A DNA stretch of 61,944 nt from Syntrophorhabdaceae bacterium PtaU1.Bin034 (GCA_002067405.1 MVRP01000005.1:1-61944), one strand, 5' to 3'. Counted from the first letter of the stretch, positions 27,986 to 36,910 are shown. Notes: generated from the letters alone by a model not told the origin. Made by a program: numbers and translations.

Positions 27986-28780
27986 TTATCTGATAGCGCC
28001 TTGCGGCGGGTGAAAATTGAAACCGATATCGATGGAATCGGTATTCAGGGAAGCAGGTATTGGCGGGAAGCTGTCGATAGACCTCAGGACCCGGAGCACG
28101 GATTCATCATAGACCCTGTTGCCCGATCGCTGTTCGACGTCCACGTCGACGATTCGTCCATCCTTGCGTATCCTTATCGATACCACGGTTTCAAGGTTTT
28201 TCTTAAAGGCGAGCCCCGGTGTATGCCAGGCTTCCTGGATTCTTTCCCACACTGCAAGCATGTACTTTTGGACCGCAGGGTCGAGAGGCCTTGATCCACC
28301 TCCGGAGGAGGTCGGCAAACCTGAAGAACTATCACCCTTGCCGCTTGAACCCTTTCCTGCCACATCCATATACTGATGCTGGTTACGTTTCTTTAACTCC
28401 CTGATCCTCTGGTCCAGGCTTTTGACCTCGTCCTTCGTCGTCGTTTCGGGTACATTCTTTTTCACGGGAACAAGTGATTTCTCCTTTGTAGAAGAGACTG
28501 CTCGTTCCTTCTCTTTTACCGGGACAGGCTTTGCCTTCTTAGGCTCTTCCTTCTTCTGGGGGGCAGGAACTGAAGGCTTTTTCGCTTCGGCAGGAGTGGC
28601 GGGAGCGGCCATTTTGCCTGCCTGCCCGGCGCTACCACCCATATCACCAACGAGGTTGATGGAATAATAATGGTCGATCTTTTTGCCGGATTTCTTGATT
28701 GGAACACTGAAGACCCCGATGATGAGGATGTGCAGCAGCACCGAGATAACGACCATTTTGTACCAGTTCGCTTCGCTCAT
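27986..28780 (-). CDS. TolA/TonB-type energy-transducing protein
   Basis: The 264-residue protein has one N-terminal membrane anchor (VVISVLLHILIIGVF), a Pro/Lys/Glu-rich spacer (about 55-135) and a C-terminal TonB/TolA domain (about 170-260) with the RIRKDGRIVDVDV region. It would transmit proton-motive-force energy from TolQ/TolR to the outer membrane. Its ATG overlaps the end of the TolR gene by four bases. No tolB or pal follows within the window; the next gene is convergent. TolA or TonB cannot be decided from sequence alone, but the neighbours favour TolA. Confidence 0.85.
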   Translation of the reverse strand: MSEANWYKMVVISVLLHILIIGVFSVPIKKSGKKIDHYYSINLVGDMGGSAGQAGKMAAPATPAEAKKPSVPAPQKKEEPKKAKPVPVKEKERAVSSTKEKSLVPVKKNVPETTTKDEVKSLDQRIRELKKRNQHQYMDVAGKGSSGKGDSSSGLPTSSGGGSRPLDPAVQKYMLAVWERIQEAWHTPGLAFKKNLETVVSIRIRKDGRIVDVDVEQRSGNRVYDESVLRVLRSIDSFPPIPASLNTDSIDIGFNFHPPQGAIR

Positions 28781-29187
28781 CTCTCGTCGGGCGGCTTTGT
28801 GACTATGTTGACCTTCTCGACGCCCGCCTCTCTTATGGCGCCCATGCAGCTAACCACAACGCCATACGGCACTGAACTGTCGGCTTTAAGAAAAATCTCC
28901 TTATTGGTTTTGTTGGCGAAGAGAAACTGAATTGCAGGCTTCAAATCCTGAAGTTCAAGCCTTTTCTCGTTGAGTATCAACCCTCTGTCCTTGGTGATGG
29001 AAAGGACTTGTATGTCGTCCTTTGAAGGCAGGGGTTTGGTCGTAACCTTGGGAAGGTCGATGGGAAGTCCCTGCTGCATCATGGGCGCGGCGATCATGAA
29101 TATGATCAGGAGCACCAGCATGACATCCACTAAAGGAATGATGTTTATCTCTGAGAGCGGCCCTTTTGACTGCTTTGATGCATTCAT
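28777..29187 (-). CDS. TolR/ExbD-family biopolymer transport protein
   Basis: This 136-residue protein has the family layout: a short cytoplasmic start, one membrane segment (INIIPLVDVMLVLLIIFM) that contains the conserved proton-pathway Asp (Asp in PLVDVML, near residue 21), and a periplasmic domain. It forms the proton channel with the TolQ/ExbB protein. It overlaps both neighbours by four bases, so the three genes are translationally coupled. Confidence 0.92.
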   Translation of the reverse strand: MNASKQSKGPLSEINIIPLVDVMLVLLIIFMIAAPMMQQGLPIDLPKVTTKPLPSKDDIQVLSITKDRGLILNEKRLELQDLKPAIQFLFANKTNKEIFLKADSSVPYGVVVSCMGAIREAGVEKVNIVTKPPDER

Positions 29188-29858
29188 CGATTGATGAGGT
29201 TGACTATGCGAGCTGAAGCATGCTCCATCTTCGTGGAAACACTCTTAAGCCTGTTAATCAGATAGTTGTAAGCCAGAACCGCCGGAATGGCTGTGGCAAG
29301 GCCAAGAGCGGTGGTGATAAGGGCTTCGCTGATGCCGGGTGCAACGACCGCAAGACTTGTGGTGCCCCTGAGACCTATCTCTCTAAAGGAATCCATGATC
29401 CCCCAGACCGTTCCGAAGAGCCCGATAAAAGGAGCCGTATTTGCTGTGGTAGCGAGAAAGGATAATCTTCTTTCGAGTCTTTCGGTCTCTTCCGATACCG
29501 CTACCTTCAATACGCTCTCGACGGCCGGTATGGCTTCGACGCCGAGATTCTGATTCTCCTTTTGCCTGATTGTCAGTTCTTTATATGAGGTGATGAGGAG
29601 TCTGTAGAACGGGCTGTCAGGGTTATCGGCATACATGGTCGTGAGTCTCTTGAACGATTCGCTGTCCCCTGCCACTTTAAGGAATCTCATACCATCCTTG
29701 TCGACTGCACTCAGTTGCTTCCACTTAAAGAATACGATCGTCCAAGACAGAATTGAGAATAAGAGAAGGATGAAGACAACTGCCTTCGCCACAGGCCCCG
29801 AGGAATAAATGAGCCCGACCAAACCACCTGAATAAATATTAAGATCTGCAACGCCCAT
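29184..29858 (-). CDS. TolQ/ExbB-family proton channel protein
   Basis: The 224-residue protein shows three membrane segments and the MotA/TolQ/ExbB signature, including TTANTAPFIGLFGTVWGIM near residue 138 and GISEALITTALGLATAIPAVL near 173. It is the scaffold of the energy-transducing motor. It is the first gene of the tolQRA-like operon. There is no ribosome binding site at the ATG. A TATATT box lies ten bases upstream and a terminator 35 bases upstream, so the operon probably has its own promoter overlapping the terminator's U-tract. Confidence 0.92.
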   Translation of the reverse strand: MGVADLNIYSGGLVGLIYSSGPVAKAVVFILLLFSILSWTIVFFKWKQLSAVDKDGMRFLKVAGDSESFKRLTTMYADNPDSPFYRLLITSYKELTIRQKENQNLGVEAIPAVESVLKVAVSEETERLERRLSFLATTANTAPFIGLFGTVWGIMDSFREIGLRGTTSLAVVAPGISEALITTALGLATAIPAVLAYNYLINRLKSVSTKMEHASARIVNLINR

Positions 29859-29892
29859 GGGAAACTAGAATATATGAACAGCGCTCCGTTGT

Positions 29893-29926
29893 AAAGAAAA
29901 AAACCCCCTGGGGAGCGCCCAGGGGG
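29893..29926 (-). terminator. Rho-independent terminator, minus strand, before tolQ
   Basis: CCCCCTGGG (29904-29912) pairs perfectly with CCCAGGGGG (29918-29926) around a five-base loop. On the minus strand it is followed by TTTTTTTCTTT. It would end transcripts arriving from the spermidine-synthase-like gene or from a promoter near 30120-30150, just before tolQ. Confidence 0.85.
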
Positions 29927-29985
29927 AAAGGGGAGTAATTATGAGAAGTTACGGGGTAATTCCGTAAACACTTGATATTCCGTGA

Positions 29986-30003
29986 TTGTGATATATTGCA
30001 CAA
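29986..30003. promoter_or_regulatory. Candidate Rex operator upstream of tolQ
   Basis: TTGTGATATATTGCACAA has perfect TTGTG/CACAA arms with an eight-base AT-rich centre. It matches the generally accepted Rex consensus TTGTGAAWWWWTTCACAA at 16 of 18 positions. Rex is encoded in this window (44451-45092). A CRP/FNR-type regulator is an alternative reader. Confidence 0.45.
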
Positions 30004-30343
30004 AGTCTACTTTCATAACATATTGAATTTGTTGCACTAATCATAGCACTTTCCCGAAAAAAATCTTTATTCTCGATGCCGTTGTCTATATGTTGTGAAT
30101 TATGTAACATAACTATTGTATACATTATTACATCGGCAGCCGCTTGTCAATAGAAATGTGCTCGTTTGGAAAAATATTTTATGACATCAGGCAGAAAGAG
30201 GATTTCGGCCGTGTATCGGTGGCGGTCCTCCTGCTAGTCGCGTGGTACACTGCTGATTTCATGACGTAAAAGCGAGAGGTATCATGCTGCTCACCTGGAT
30301 CCGCACCCGGATGTTCTCTAAAAGAAGAACTTCACCCCCCCCG

Positions 30344-31894
30344 CTAACTTTTTCTGTTATAGCCGAACCTTTCCTCGAAGATGGGGGCGATCAAATTGTC
30401 TACAGGCGCATATTCGTCCGTCAAGGTGATTGATTTCCGTTTCGTCAATAATTCGTCGACAAGCCTGTCGGACACGAGAACCGATTTTGCCTGACCGTGC
30501 ATCTTGTTCTTGAGCCAGGCATCGAAATGATTCATGTCGAGATTGCCTTTGCTGGCTACCACGATGAAGGTGCTGATTCGAAGGTTCTTGAAATCAGGGC
30601 TGATCGAGATGAGGTAAACATGCTTCTCACCGAAGACTTGTTGTAAAGTGCGCATGTAGGACGGAAGAAACGCGCCTTTCTGAAAGTTATCTATAATGTT
30701 GGACATGAGGATACCGTGAGCGGTCAAAATAGAGTGCAGCTGCTGGACGAACTCCTTGGTAGTCAGGTGGTAGGGTATGGAAAGATCATTAAAAGCATCC
30801 GTGAATATGACATCATACTTTTCCTTACAGTTCATCACGAACCAGCGCCCGTCCGTATTTGTTGTTCGTATCCTCGTATTTCTGGGTAGCCCGAAAAAGC
30901 GATAGACAATCTCTGTTACCTGAGGGTCAATTTCAACCACTTCGATATCCGCCTTTGGAAAAGACAGCTCCATATATCGGGGGAAGGTGTAACCGCCTCC
31001 ACCAATAGAGAGGGTCTTGAAGGGACTCTCCGGTTGGTAAAGCCATTTCAGGACCTCTGCATAGATCCTCTCGTATTCATATTCAATATGGAGAGGATTA
31101 TCGAGGCTGACATAAGAATGTATGAGGTTGTCGAGGACCAATGCGTGAAGTGGTGTCTTCCGATCAGCACTGGTTGTTTTTGTCAGTTTGATATTGTAAT
31201 AGTCACTCTCCTTTTGATAGTAAATGCGGTCTGTGAGGGGAATCTTAAACGCCCAGTTGTATAGCGGAACGAGGCAGATCGTGCAAACGACAAGAAGGAT
31301 TGCGACAGAAGACTTTTTTCTGAAAAGATCACCCGAGAGGAGGGAGGTGAGGATCAGGATTATACCCATGATGAAAATGATGTTTCTCGTGCCGAGCCAG
31401 GAGATGAGCACAAATCCGGTAGCAAAGGTGCCCAAGATCGCCCCCAATGTGGAAAATGCGTATATCTTTCCTATGACGTTCCCTGCCCTGTGTAAGCTCT
31501 GCAACGTGAGTCTCACGACCACAGGAGAGATGGTGCCGAGAATGCAGCCCGGGATAAAGAATATGATAGAAGTTACCGTGAAGATCCTCCACATCAGGGA
31601 GAAGGGAAAACGGTATGCAGCGACGAGGTTGGTGAGAGGAATGATGGCAAGTGCCGCGACGCCGGAGAAAAACAGAAGTATGCCGAGGGTCCTCCTGTGA
31701 GGGAAACGGTCAACCAGTCTTCCTCCTATATAGGCTCCAATGCTTATTCCGGCAAGTATTACTCCGATAATGCTGGTCCAGGTGTAGAGCGACACACCGA
31801 CAAAAGGCGCGAGAATGCGGCCTGCGACCATCTCGATGACAAGTGAACAGAAGCTTGCAATAAAAGTAATAATATATGCTTCGATGAGAGTCAT
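30344..31894 (-). CDS. Membrane protein fused to spermidine-synthase-like domain
   Basis: The 516-residue protein has about seven N-terminal membrane segments (1-205) and a C-terminal Rossmann domain of the spermidine synthase family (about 250-500) with LSIGGGGYTFPRYME near 293, EVVEIDPQVTEIV near 316 and FTDAFNDLSIPYHLTTKEF near 360 (key residues D-A-FND). Such fused proteins are common, but their substrate is not established; the polyamine site is only partly conserved. A minus-strand promoter (TTGACA-N17-TACAAA) lies about 47 bases upstream. It is divergent from the two-component system. Confidence 0.87.
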   Translation of the reverse strand: MTLIEAYIITFIASFCSLVIEMVAGRILAPFVGVSLYTWTSIIGVILAGISIGAYIGGRLVDRFPHRRTLGILLFFSGVAALAIIPLTNLVAAYRFPFSLMWRIFTVTSIIFFIPGCILGTISPVVVRLTLQSLHRAGNVIGKIYAFSTLGAILGTFATGFVLISWLGTRNIIFIMGIILILTSLLSGDLFRKKSSVAILLVVCTICLVPLYNWAFKIPLTDRIYYQKESDYYNIKLTKTTSADRKTPLHALVLDNLIHSYVSLDNPLHIEYEYERIYAEVLKWLYQPESPFKTLSIGGGGYTFPRYMELSFPKADIEVVEIDPQVTEIVYRFFGLPRNTRIRTTNTDGRWFVMNCKEKYDVIFTDAFNDLSIPYHLTTKEFVQQLHSILTAHGILMSNIIDNFQKGAFLPSYMRTLQQVFGEKHVYLISISPDFKNLRISTFIVVASKGNLDMNHFDAWLKNKMHGQAKSVLVSDRLVDELLTKRKSITLTDEYAPVDNLIAPIFEERFGYNRKS

Positions 31895-31940
31895 ATTTTG
31901 CCCGCCTTAAAGGAGGATTCAGGGACTTTGTAAAATCTTA

Positions 31941-31969
31941 TTTGTAGTCAATTTGTCTGTTATTGTCAA
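31941..31969 (-). promoter_or_regulatory. Promoter of the spermidine-synthase-like gene
   Basis: On the minus strand TTGACA (31964-31969) is followed after 17 bases by TACAAA (31941-31946). The start codon is 46 bases downstream. Confidence 0.65.
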
Positions 31970-32104
31970 ACAGTATTGAACTCCTCCTGCATTCTTTAGA
32001 CAGAAGAGAATGATATGGATACCGTTTCTTCAACGATTTCATATGACAAGATAGGCAAAAGGTTCTGTGAAAGACACAATTTTTGTACTATAATATTTGC
32101 TGCC

Positions 32105-32788
32105 ATGGAAGTGCTCCTCGTAGAAGACGAATCGAAGGTTGTTGATTTTATCAGTAAGGGCCTCGAAGAAGAAGGTTATACGGTGTCGGTAGCGTATAAC
32201 GGAAGACAGGGGCTCGACATGCTGAGAATGCATAAATACGACATCGTGCTTCTTGACCTCATGATACCGGAAATAGACGGATTGGAGGTGTTGAGAAACG
32301 TCAGGGCGTGGGGCATTAATACACCCGTTCTCATCATCACTGCCAAGAATTCGAAGGAGGACGTAGTACTCGGGCTTGATACGGGAAGCGATGACTATCT
32401 TACCAAACCTTTCTCCTTTGAAGAGCTTCTGGCAAGGATACGGGCTTTGCTGAGGCGAAGCGTTGCGAGAGACACCCGCATCCTGAAATATCTCGATTTG
32501 ACGCTTGATCCATATACAAGGGTACTTTCGTCGGCTTCCAAGGAAGTCGAGTTGACCGAAAAGGAATTCCTTATCATGGAACTCCTTATCAAGAACAACG
32601 AGAGACCTCTTACCCGCAAAGAGATTGCCGAATACGTCTGGCAAAGCGCAACGGATTCTACCAATATAGTCGATGTCTATATTAACTTCCTGAGAAAAAA
32701 GATAGAATCGGTTGCGTCAAGGAAATACATACAGACGGTCAGAGGAATCGGTTACATCCTGAAAGAAGAAGATGAGAAGGCTGTCTAA
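32105..32788 (+). CDS. OmpR-family response regulator
   Basis: The 227-residue regulator has a receiver domain (1-115) with the acidic pair EDE near the start, the phosphorylated Asp in VLLDLMIPEIDG (near residue 51), Thr in IITAKNS and Lys in LTKPFSFEELL. It is followed by an OmpR-type winged helix (about 130-225; KEFLIMELLIKNNERPLTRKEI cut to its key part RPLTRKEI). It acts with the adjacent sensor kinase, whose gene overlaps by 17 bases. I chose the ATG at 32105, where the conserved receiver domain begins. TATAAT at 32089-32094 lies only ten bases upstream and there is no ribosome binding site. Confidence 0.93.
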   Translation: MEVLLVEDESKVVDFISKGLEEEGYTVSVAYNGRQGLDMLRMHKYDIVLLDLMIPEIDGLEVLRNVRAWGINTPVLIITAKNSKEDVVLGLDTGSDDYLTKPFSFEELLARIRALLRRSVARDTRILKYLDLTLDPYTRVLSSASKEVELTEKEFLIMELLIKNNERPLTRKEIAEYVWQSATDSTNIVDVYINFLRKKIESVASRKYIQTVRGIGYILKEEDEKAV

Positions 32789-34190
32789 TCTACCTATAAG
32801 GTGGAGACTGACCATCCTGAACGGCGTCATTCTCTCCCTTATCCTTGTGGTGTTTTCCGGCGGTGTTTACATCTACTTTAGAAACAGCCTTCAAAAGAGC
32901 ATCGACGCCAAGATAAAATCGATGGGAGATGTCATATCTTCTTCCATGACGGATGTTCACGATCCAAGCCTTTTTGGCAATTTCGAGCGGTACCTGGAAA
33001 ATGTGCTGGGAAGAAAGCCTAAGGGGAGACTTATCCAGATTATGGACAGTTCAGGGAGGATCGGGGCAAAGAGCAACGATATTGAGACCGAGAATATGGT
33101 TACGAGCTTTGCGACCATAGAGCAGGCAAAATCGGGCGAAATAGTATACGAGACCCTGGAAAGAACACGTCCCCGCCTTCGGGTGATCACCATCCCCATT
33201 CTGGAGAACAAGAAGGTGACCAGCATCGTACAGGTAGGAACCTCTCTCGAGGATTTCGACGAAACGACGAGACGTCTTCTCATGATACTCATAATCGGGA
33301 TCCCCACATCGATAAGTGTCATTATAGGCGTGGGGTACTACATGGCAAAAAAATCACTCAAACCGGTAGATCAGATAAGGAAAACAGCCATAAAAATATC
33401 TTCCCGCAACCTCGATGAGTATATTGACATTGGTCCACGGAAAGACGAACTGGGGAAGCTGGCTGAAACGTTCAATGATATGATCTCCAGGCTGAGGGAT
33501 GCTTTTCAGAGGATCAACCAGTTCAGTATCGACGTATCTCATGAGCTGAAGACTCCTCTTACCATACTGAAGGGCGGTACCGAGGTTGCGCTCAGGAAGG
33601 ACCGGGAGAGCCGGGAATACAAGGTCCTGTTGGCGAGCCACCTTGAAGAGATCGATAGAATGTCCACTATTATCGATGATCTGCTCCTGCTTTCAAAGGC
33701 CGATACCGGAAAGATGCAGCTTAGCCTGGAAGAGGTGGAGATAAAGGACCTGATCATGGAAGTCTATATGGACATGAAGATCTTTGCCGAGAAAAAGGAT
33801 GTAGATCTCGTGGTTGGTGATCTCAACGATACAAAGCTAAAAGGCGATGATCTGAAGCTTAGAAGAATGTTGTGGAACATTGTGGACAACGGCATAAAGT
33901 ATACACAGACAGGCGGAAAGGTTGAAATATCGACGGCGATCGATGACGGGTACATAAGGATAAACGTGAGGGATACGGGTGTAGGAATAGCGGATGCCGA
34001 TATAAAGTATATATTCGACAGGTTCTATCGAGCAGACAGGGCGCGGACCCGGGAAAGCGGGACCGGGCTGGGATTGTCCATCAGCAAATGGATCGCAGAG
34101 GCCCATAAAGGAACTATAGAGGTCGAGAGTGCGGCCTCCATCGGGACCGTCTTTTCGGTTAAATTACCTGTTACTGGAGGAAGTGCATGA
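32772..34190 (+). CDS. Sensor histidine kinase with HAMP domain
   Basis: The 472-residue inner-membrane kinase has two membrane segments (about 12-35 and 167-190) enclosing a periplasmic sensor region of about 130 residues. These are followed by HAMP, the dimerisation/phosphoacceptor helix with FSIDVSHELKTPLTIL (phosphorylated His near 259), and the ATPase domain with N-box NIVDNGIKYT, G1 DTGVGIAD and G2 GTGLGLSI. It pairs with the upstream response regulator. Its stop overlaps the start of the HtrA gene (ATGA), which suggests an envelope-stress type module like CpxAR or MprAB with its protease; that link is inference. Confidence 0.93.
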   Translation: MRRLSNLPIRWRLTILNGVILSLILVVFSGGVYIYFRNSLQKSIDAKIKSMGDVISSSMTDVHDPSLFGNFERYLENVLGRKPKGRLIQIMDSSGRIGAKSNDIETENMVTSFATIEQAKSGEIVYETLERTRPRLRVITIPILENKKVTSIVQVGTSLEDFDETTRRLLMILIIGIPTSISVIIGVGYYMAKKSLKPVDQIRKTAIKISSRNLDEYIDIGPRKDELGKLAETFNDMISRLRDAFQRINQFSIDVSHELKTPLTILKGGTEVALRKDRESREYKVLLASHLEEIDRMSTIIDDLLLLSKADTGKMQLSLEEVEIKDLIMEVYMDMKIFAEKKDVDLVVGDLNDTKLKGDDLKLRRMLWNIVDNGIKYTQTGGKVEISTAIDDGYIRINVRDTGVGIADADIKYIFDRFYRADRARTRESGTGLGLSISKWIAEAHKGTIEVESAASIGTVFSVKLPVTGGSA

Positions 34191-35653
34191 AGAACAAGAA
34201 ATGGTACATGATGCTGATGATCCTTATCCTGACGGCTCTCGCATCGCTCTATGCGAAGGGAAGGCTCATCGGCGGGGAGGTGACTGTTGTTCCGGTGAGT
34301 GACAGCCCTCGGCGGGTGGTTTCCGAGAAAGGGCTCCCCAGCCTGAGCGGGCTTGTAAAAGACACAAAACCAAGCGTGGTGAATATAAGTACTACGACCC
34401 TAGTCAAAGGTATCGACATGCCTGCACGGTTCGGCAACCCCTTCAAGGATTTCTTTGGCGATGATTTCTTTGACAAGTTTTTCGGTGGAGATGCCCCGAC
34501 CAGGGAGTTCAAGCAGAAGAGCCTGGGTTCCGGTTTTGTGATAGACAAGGAGGGATATATCCTTACCAATAATCACGTGGTGGAAAAGGCATCGAGCATC
34601 AAGGTAAAACTAAGCGACGGCAAGGAATACGATGCCAAGGTGATGGGCAAAGACGCAAAAACGGACATCGCCCTTATCAAAGTGAACGCCAAGAACAGCC
34701 TCCCCGTAGCAGTCCTGGGAGACTCAGGAAAGCTTGAAGTCGGAGACTGGGTAGTAGCCGTAGGCAATCCCTTTGGTCTCGATCACACCGTTACCGCAGG
34801 CATTGTGAGCGCAAAGGGTCGTGTTATCGGCCAGGGTCCTTACGACGACTTCATTCAAACTGATGCTTCCATAAACCCGGGGAATAGCGGCGGCCCCCTC
34901 TTCAATTTAAAAGGGGAGGTGGTCGGGATAAACACGGCCATCGTCTCCGGCGGGCAAGGCATAGGTTTTGCTATTCCTATCAATATTGCGAGGGTGTTAC
35001 TGCCGCAGCTCAAGAGCAAGGGCAAGGTGGTGAGAGGATGGCTCGGCGTTGTAATTCAGAAGGTGACGCCGGAGCTGGCGAAAAGCTTCGAACTCAAAGA
35101 GTCGGAGGGGGCCCTTGTTTCGGACGTGATGGATAACAGCCCGGCAAGTAAGGCGGATATAAGAAGAGGGGACGTGATTATATCGTTCGACGGGAAGCCC
35201 ATTAAGGAGATGGACCAGTTGCCGAGGATTGTCGCGGGCACGGAAATCGGAAAGAAGGTGAGAATCGGTCTGATAAGGGACGGAAAGCCGAAGAATGTTG
35301 AAGTTGCGATTACCGAGGGCACGGATGAGACGGTGCAGGAGCAAAACACGCCAGAAGTTGAGAAAAATTTTGGGCTGGTGGTCCAAAATATCACACCCGA
35401 AATCGCACGCCACCTCAATCTGAAGGATAAAAGAGGGGTTATCGTCACGGATATTCAAAACGGCAGCGCTGCAGAGGAAGCGGATATTAGAGCAGGGGAC
35501 ATTATAAAGGAGATAAATAAAAAAATCGTGAAGAATGTAGATGATTTCAAGGAAATACTGAAAAAGGCGCGGCCGAGGGAAGGAATAGTCATGCTGGTGA
35601 AGAGAGAGAACATGACTTTTTATGCTGTCGTAAGAGAGGGAAAGAGCCAATGA
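34187..35653 (+). CDS. Periplasmic serine protease, Do/HtrA (DegP/DegQ) family
   Basis: The 488-residue protein begins with an N-terminal hydrophobic segment (about 6-22; signal peptide or anchor) and a trypsin-like protease domain with a complete triad: His in LTNNHVVE (near 128), Asp in DAKTDIALIKV (near 158) and Ser in INPGNSGGPLF (near 235). Two PDZ domains follow (about 280-370 and 390-480). It degrades or refolds damaged envelope proteins. It is the third gene of the regulator-kinase-protease operon and overlaps the kinase by four bases. Confidence 0.94.
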   Translation: MKNKKWYMMLMILILTALASLYAKGRLIGGEVTVVPVSDSPRRVVSEKGLPSLSGLVKDTKPSVVNISTTTLVKGIDMPARFGNPFKDFFGDDFFDKFFGGDAPTREFKQKSLGSGFVIDKEGYILTNNHVVEKASSIKVKLSDGKEYDAKVMGKDAKTDIALIKVNAKNSLPVAVLGDSGKLEVGDWVVAVGNPFGLDHTVTAGIVSAKGRVIGQGPYDDFIQTDASINPGNSGGPLFNLKGEVVGINTAIVSGGQGIGFAIPINIARVLLPQLKSKGKVVRGWLGVVIQKVTPELAKSFELKESEGALVSDVMDNSPASKADIRRGDVIISFDGKPIKEMDQLPRIVAGTEIGKKVRIGLIRDGKPKNVEVAITEGTDETVQEQNTPEVEKNFGLVVQNITPEIARHLNLKDKRGVIVTDIQNGSAAEEADIRAGDIIKEINKKIVKNVDDFKEILKKARPREGIVMLVKRENMTFYAVVREGKSQ

Positions 35654-35688
35654 GGAAAGAAGCCAATCACAGGAGGTAGCAGGTAATT

Positions 35689-36897
35689 ATGCCGGTATAC
35701 GAATGGGAAGGCAGGAGTCCGAACGGTGAGTTCAAGAAAGGTACCTCGAGCGCAGACTCCCCCGAACAACTGAGGGCGATGCTAAGAAGGGACGGAACTA
35801 TCCTTACCAAGACAACTGAAAAAAGGGAAAAAAAGAAGCTCGGCGGCGGCAGTCTGCAAAAGAAGGTCAAAAAGGCGCAGGTAGGCATTTTCACGAGGCA
35901 GCTCGCGACAATGATCAACTCAGGGCTACCCCTTGTGCAGTCCCTGGACATCCTCTCGAACCAGCTCGATAACCCGACCCTGAGAGGAATAACGGCTGCG
36001 ATGAAGGAAAAGATAGAGGGCGGCTCCCGGTTCGCGGAGGCGCTGCGCGACTATCCCAAGTGTTTTGACGAGCTTTATGTGAGTCTGGTCGTTGCCGGCG
36101 AGGAAGGAGGCATGCTGGATACCGTCCTTGGCCGGCTCTCTGCCTATATCGAAAAGACGGAGAAACTGAAGAAGAAGGTGAAGACTGCCCTTATCTATCC
36201 CTCAAGTATTGTCGTTGTGGCGATCATAGTAGTGCTCGTGCTGCTGCTTTTCGTGATTCCGGTGTTTGAAGGTATGTTCTCGAGTTTCGGAAAAGCGCTT
36301 CCGGCGCCGACTCAGATAGTAATAAATCTGAGCAAGTTTGTAAAGGCGACCATTTATTATATCGCTGCGGCCTTAATCGTCGGAATTTTCCTCCTCAGGA
36401 GGTATTACAGAACGTATAACGGGAAGAAGGTAATCGACAAGCTCGCCCTGAAAATACCGGTTATAGGCATGTTGCTCCAGAAGGCGTCACTTGCGAGGGT
36501 TACAAGAACACTTTCGACGCTTCTCTCCAGCGGCGTTTCAATCCTTGAAAGTCTTTCCATAGTGGCAAAGACCGCGGGCAACCGGGTCATCGAAGAGGCC
36601 CTGTTCAAAGCTCGCGTAGATATCAGTGAAGGTAGGAGCATTTCTGAGCCATTAAAGGAAAGCGGCGTCTTTCCTCCCATGACGGTTCAAATGATCCAGG
36701 TAGGCGAGTCGACCGGCGCGTTGGATAGCATGCTCAACAAGGTAGCAGATTTTTACGAAGACGATGTAGACAACACCGTGGGAAACCTTACTTCCCTGCT
36801 CGAACCGGTGCTCATGGTATTCCTTGGTGTCGTCCTCGGCGGGCTGATCATTGCCATGTACCTGCCGATCTTTCAGTTGGGAAGCGTCGTGGGATAG
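35689..36897 (+). CDS. PilC/GspF-type inner-membrane platform protein
   Basis: The 402-residue protein has the duplicated T2SSF domain of PilC/GspF: the first copy about 70-190 (FTRQLATMINSGLPL, VVAGEEGGML) and the second about 270-395 (RVTRTLSTLLSSGVSI, MIQVGESTGALDSML), each followed by membrane segments, three in all. The start MPVYEWEGRSPNGE is typical of PilC. It forms the inner-membrane platform that works with a PilB-type ATPase such as the one at 25.6 kb. A strong AGGAGG site precedes the ATG. It sits 35 bases after the protease gene, while pilT, pilin and pilMNOPQ genes are absent from the window. Confidence 0.92.
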   Translation: MPVYEWEGRSPNGEFKKGTSSADSPEQLRAMLRRDGTILTKTTEKREKKKLGGGSLQKKVKKAQVGIFTRQLATMINSGLPLVQSLDILSNQLDNPTLRGITAAMKEKIEGGSRFAEALRDYPKCFDELYVSLVVAGEEGGMLDTVLGRLSAYIEKTEKLKKKVKTALIYPSSIVVVAIIVVLVLLLFVIPVFEGMFSSFGKALPAPTQIVINLSKFVKATIYYIAAALIVGIFLLRRYYRTYNGKKVIDKLALKIPVIGMLLQKASLARVTRTLSTLLSSGVSILESLSIVAKTAGNRVIEEALFKARVDISEGRSISEPLKESGVFPPMTVQMIQVGESTGALDSMLNKVADFYEDDVDNTVGNLTSLLEPVLMVFLGVVLGGLIIAMYLPIFQLGSVVG

Positions 36898-36910
36898 GTC
36901 AAAACGTGTC

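Larger units (their letters stand above)
29859..30343. other. AT-rich regulatory region upstream of tolQ
   Basis: No coding frame is convincing in these 485 bases. The region holds a minus-strand terminator (29893-29926), a Rex-like inverted repeat (29986-30003), a second dyad TATGTT-N11-AACATA (30089-30111) and a possible minus-strand promoter (TTGACA at 30145-30150 with TAATGT at 30122-30127). It is much more AT-rich than its flanks. Confidence 0.6.

Noticed and set aside
32066..32094. Full promoter for the response regulator
   Set aside because: The TATAAT -10 box is clear but no acceptable -35 hexamer lies 16-18 bases upstream, so only the -10 is mentioned.
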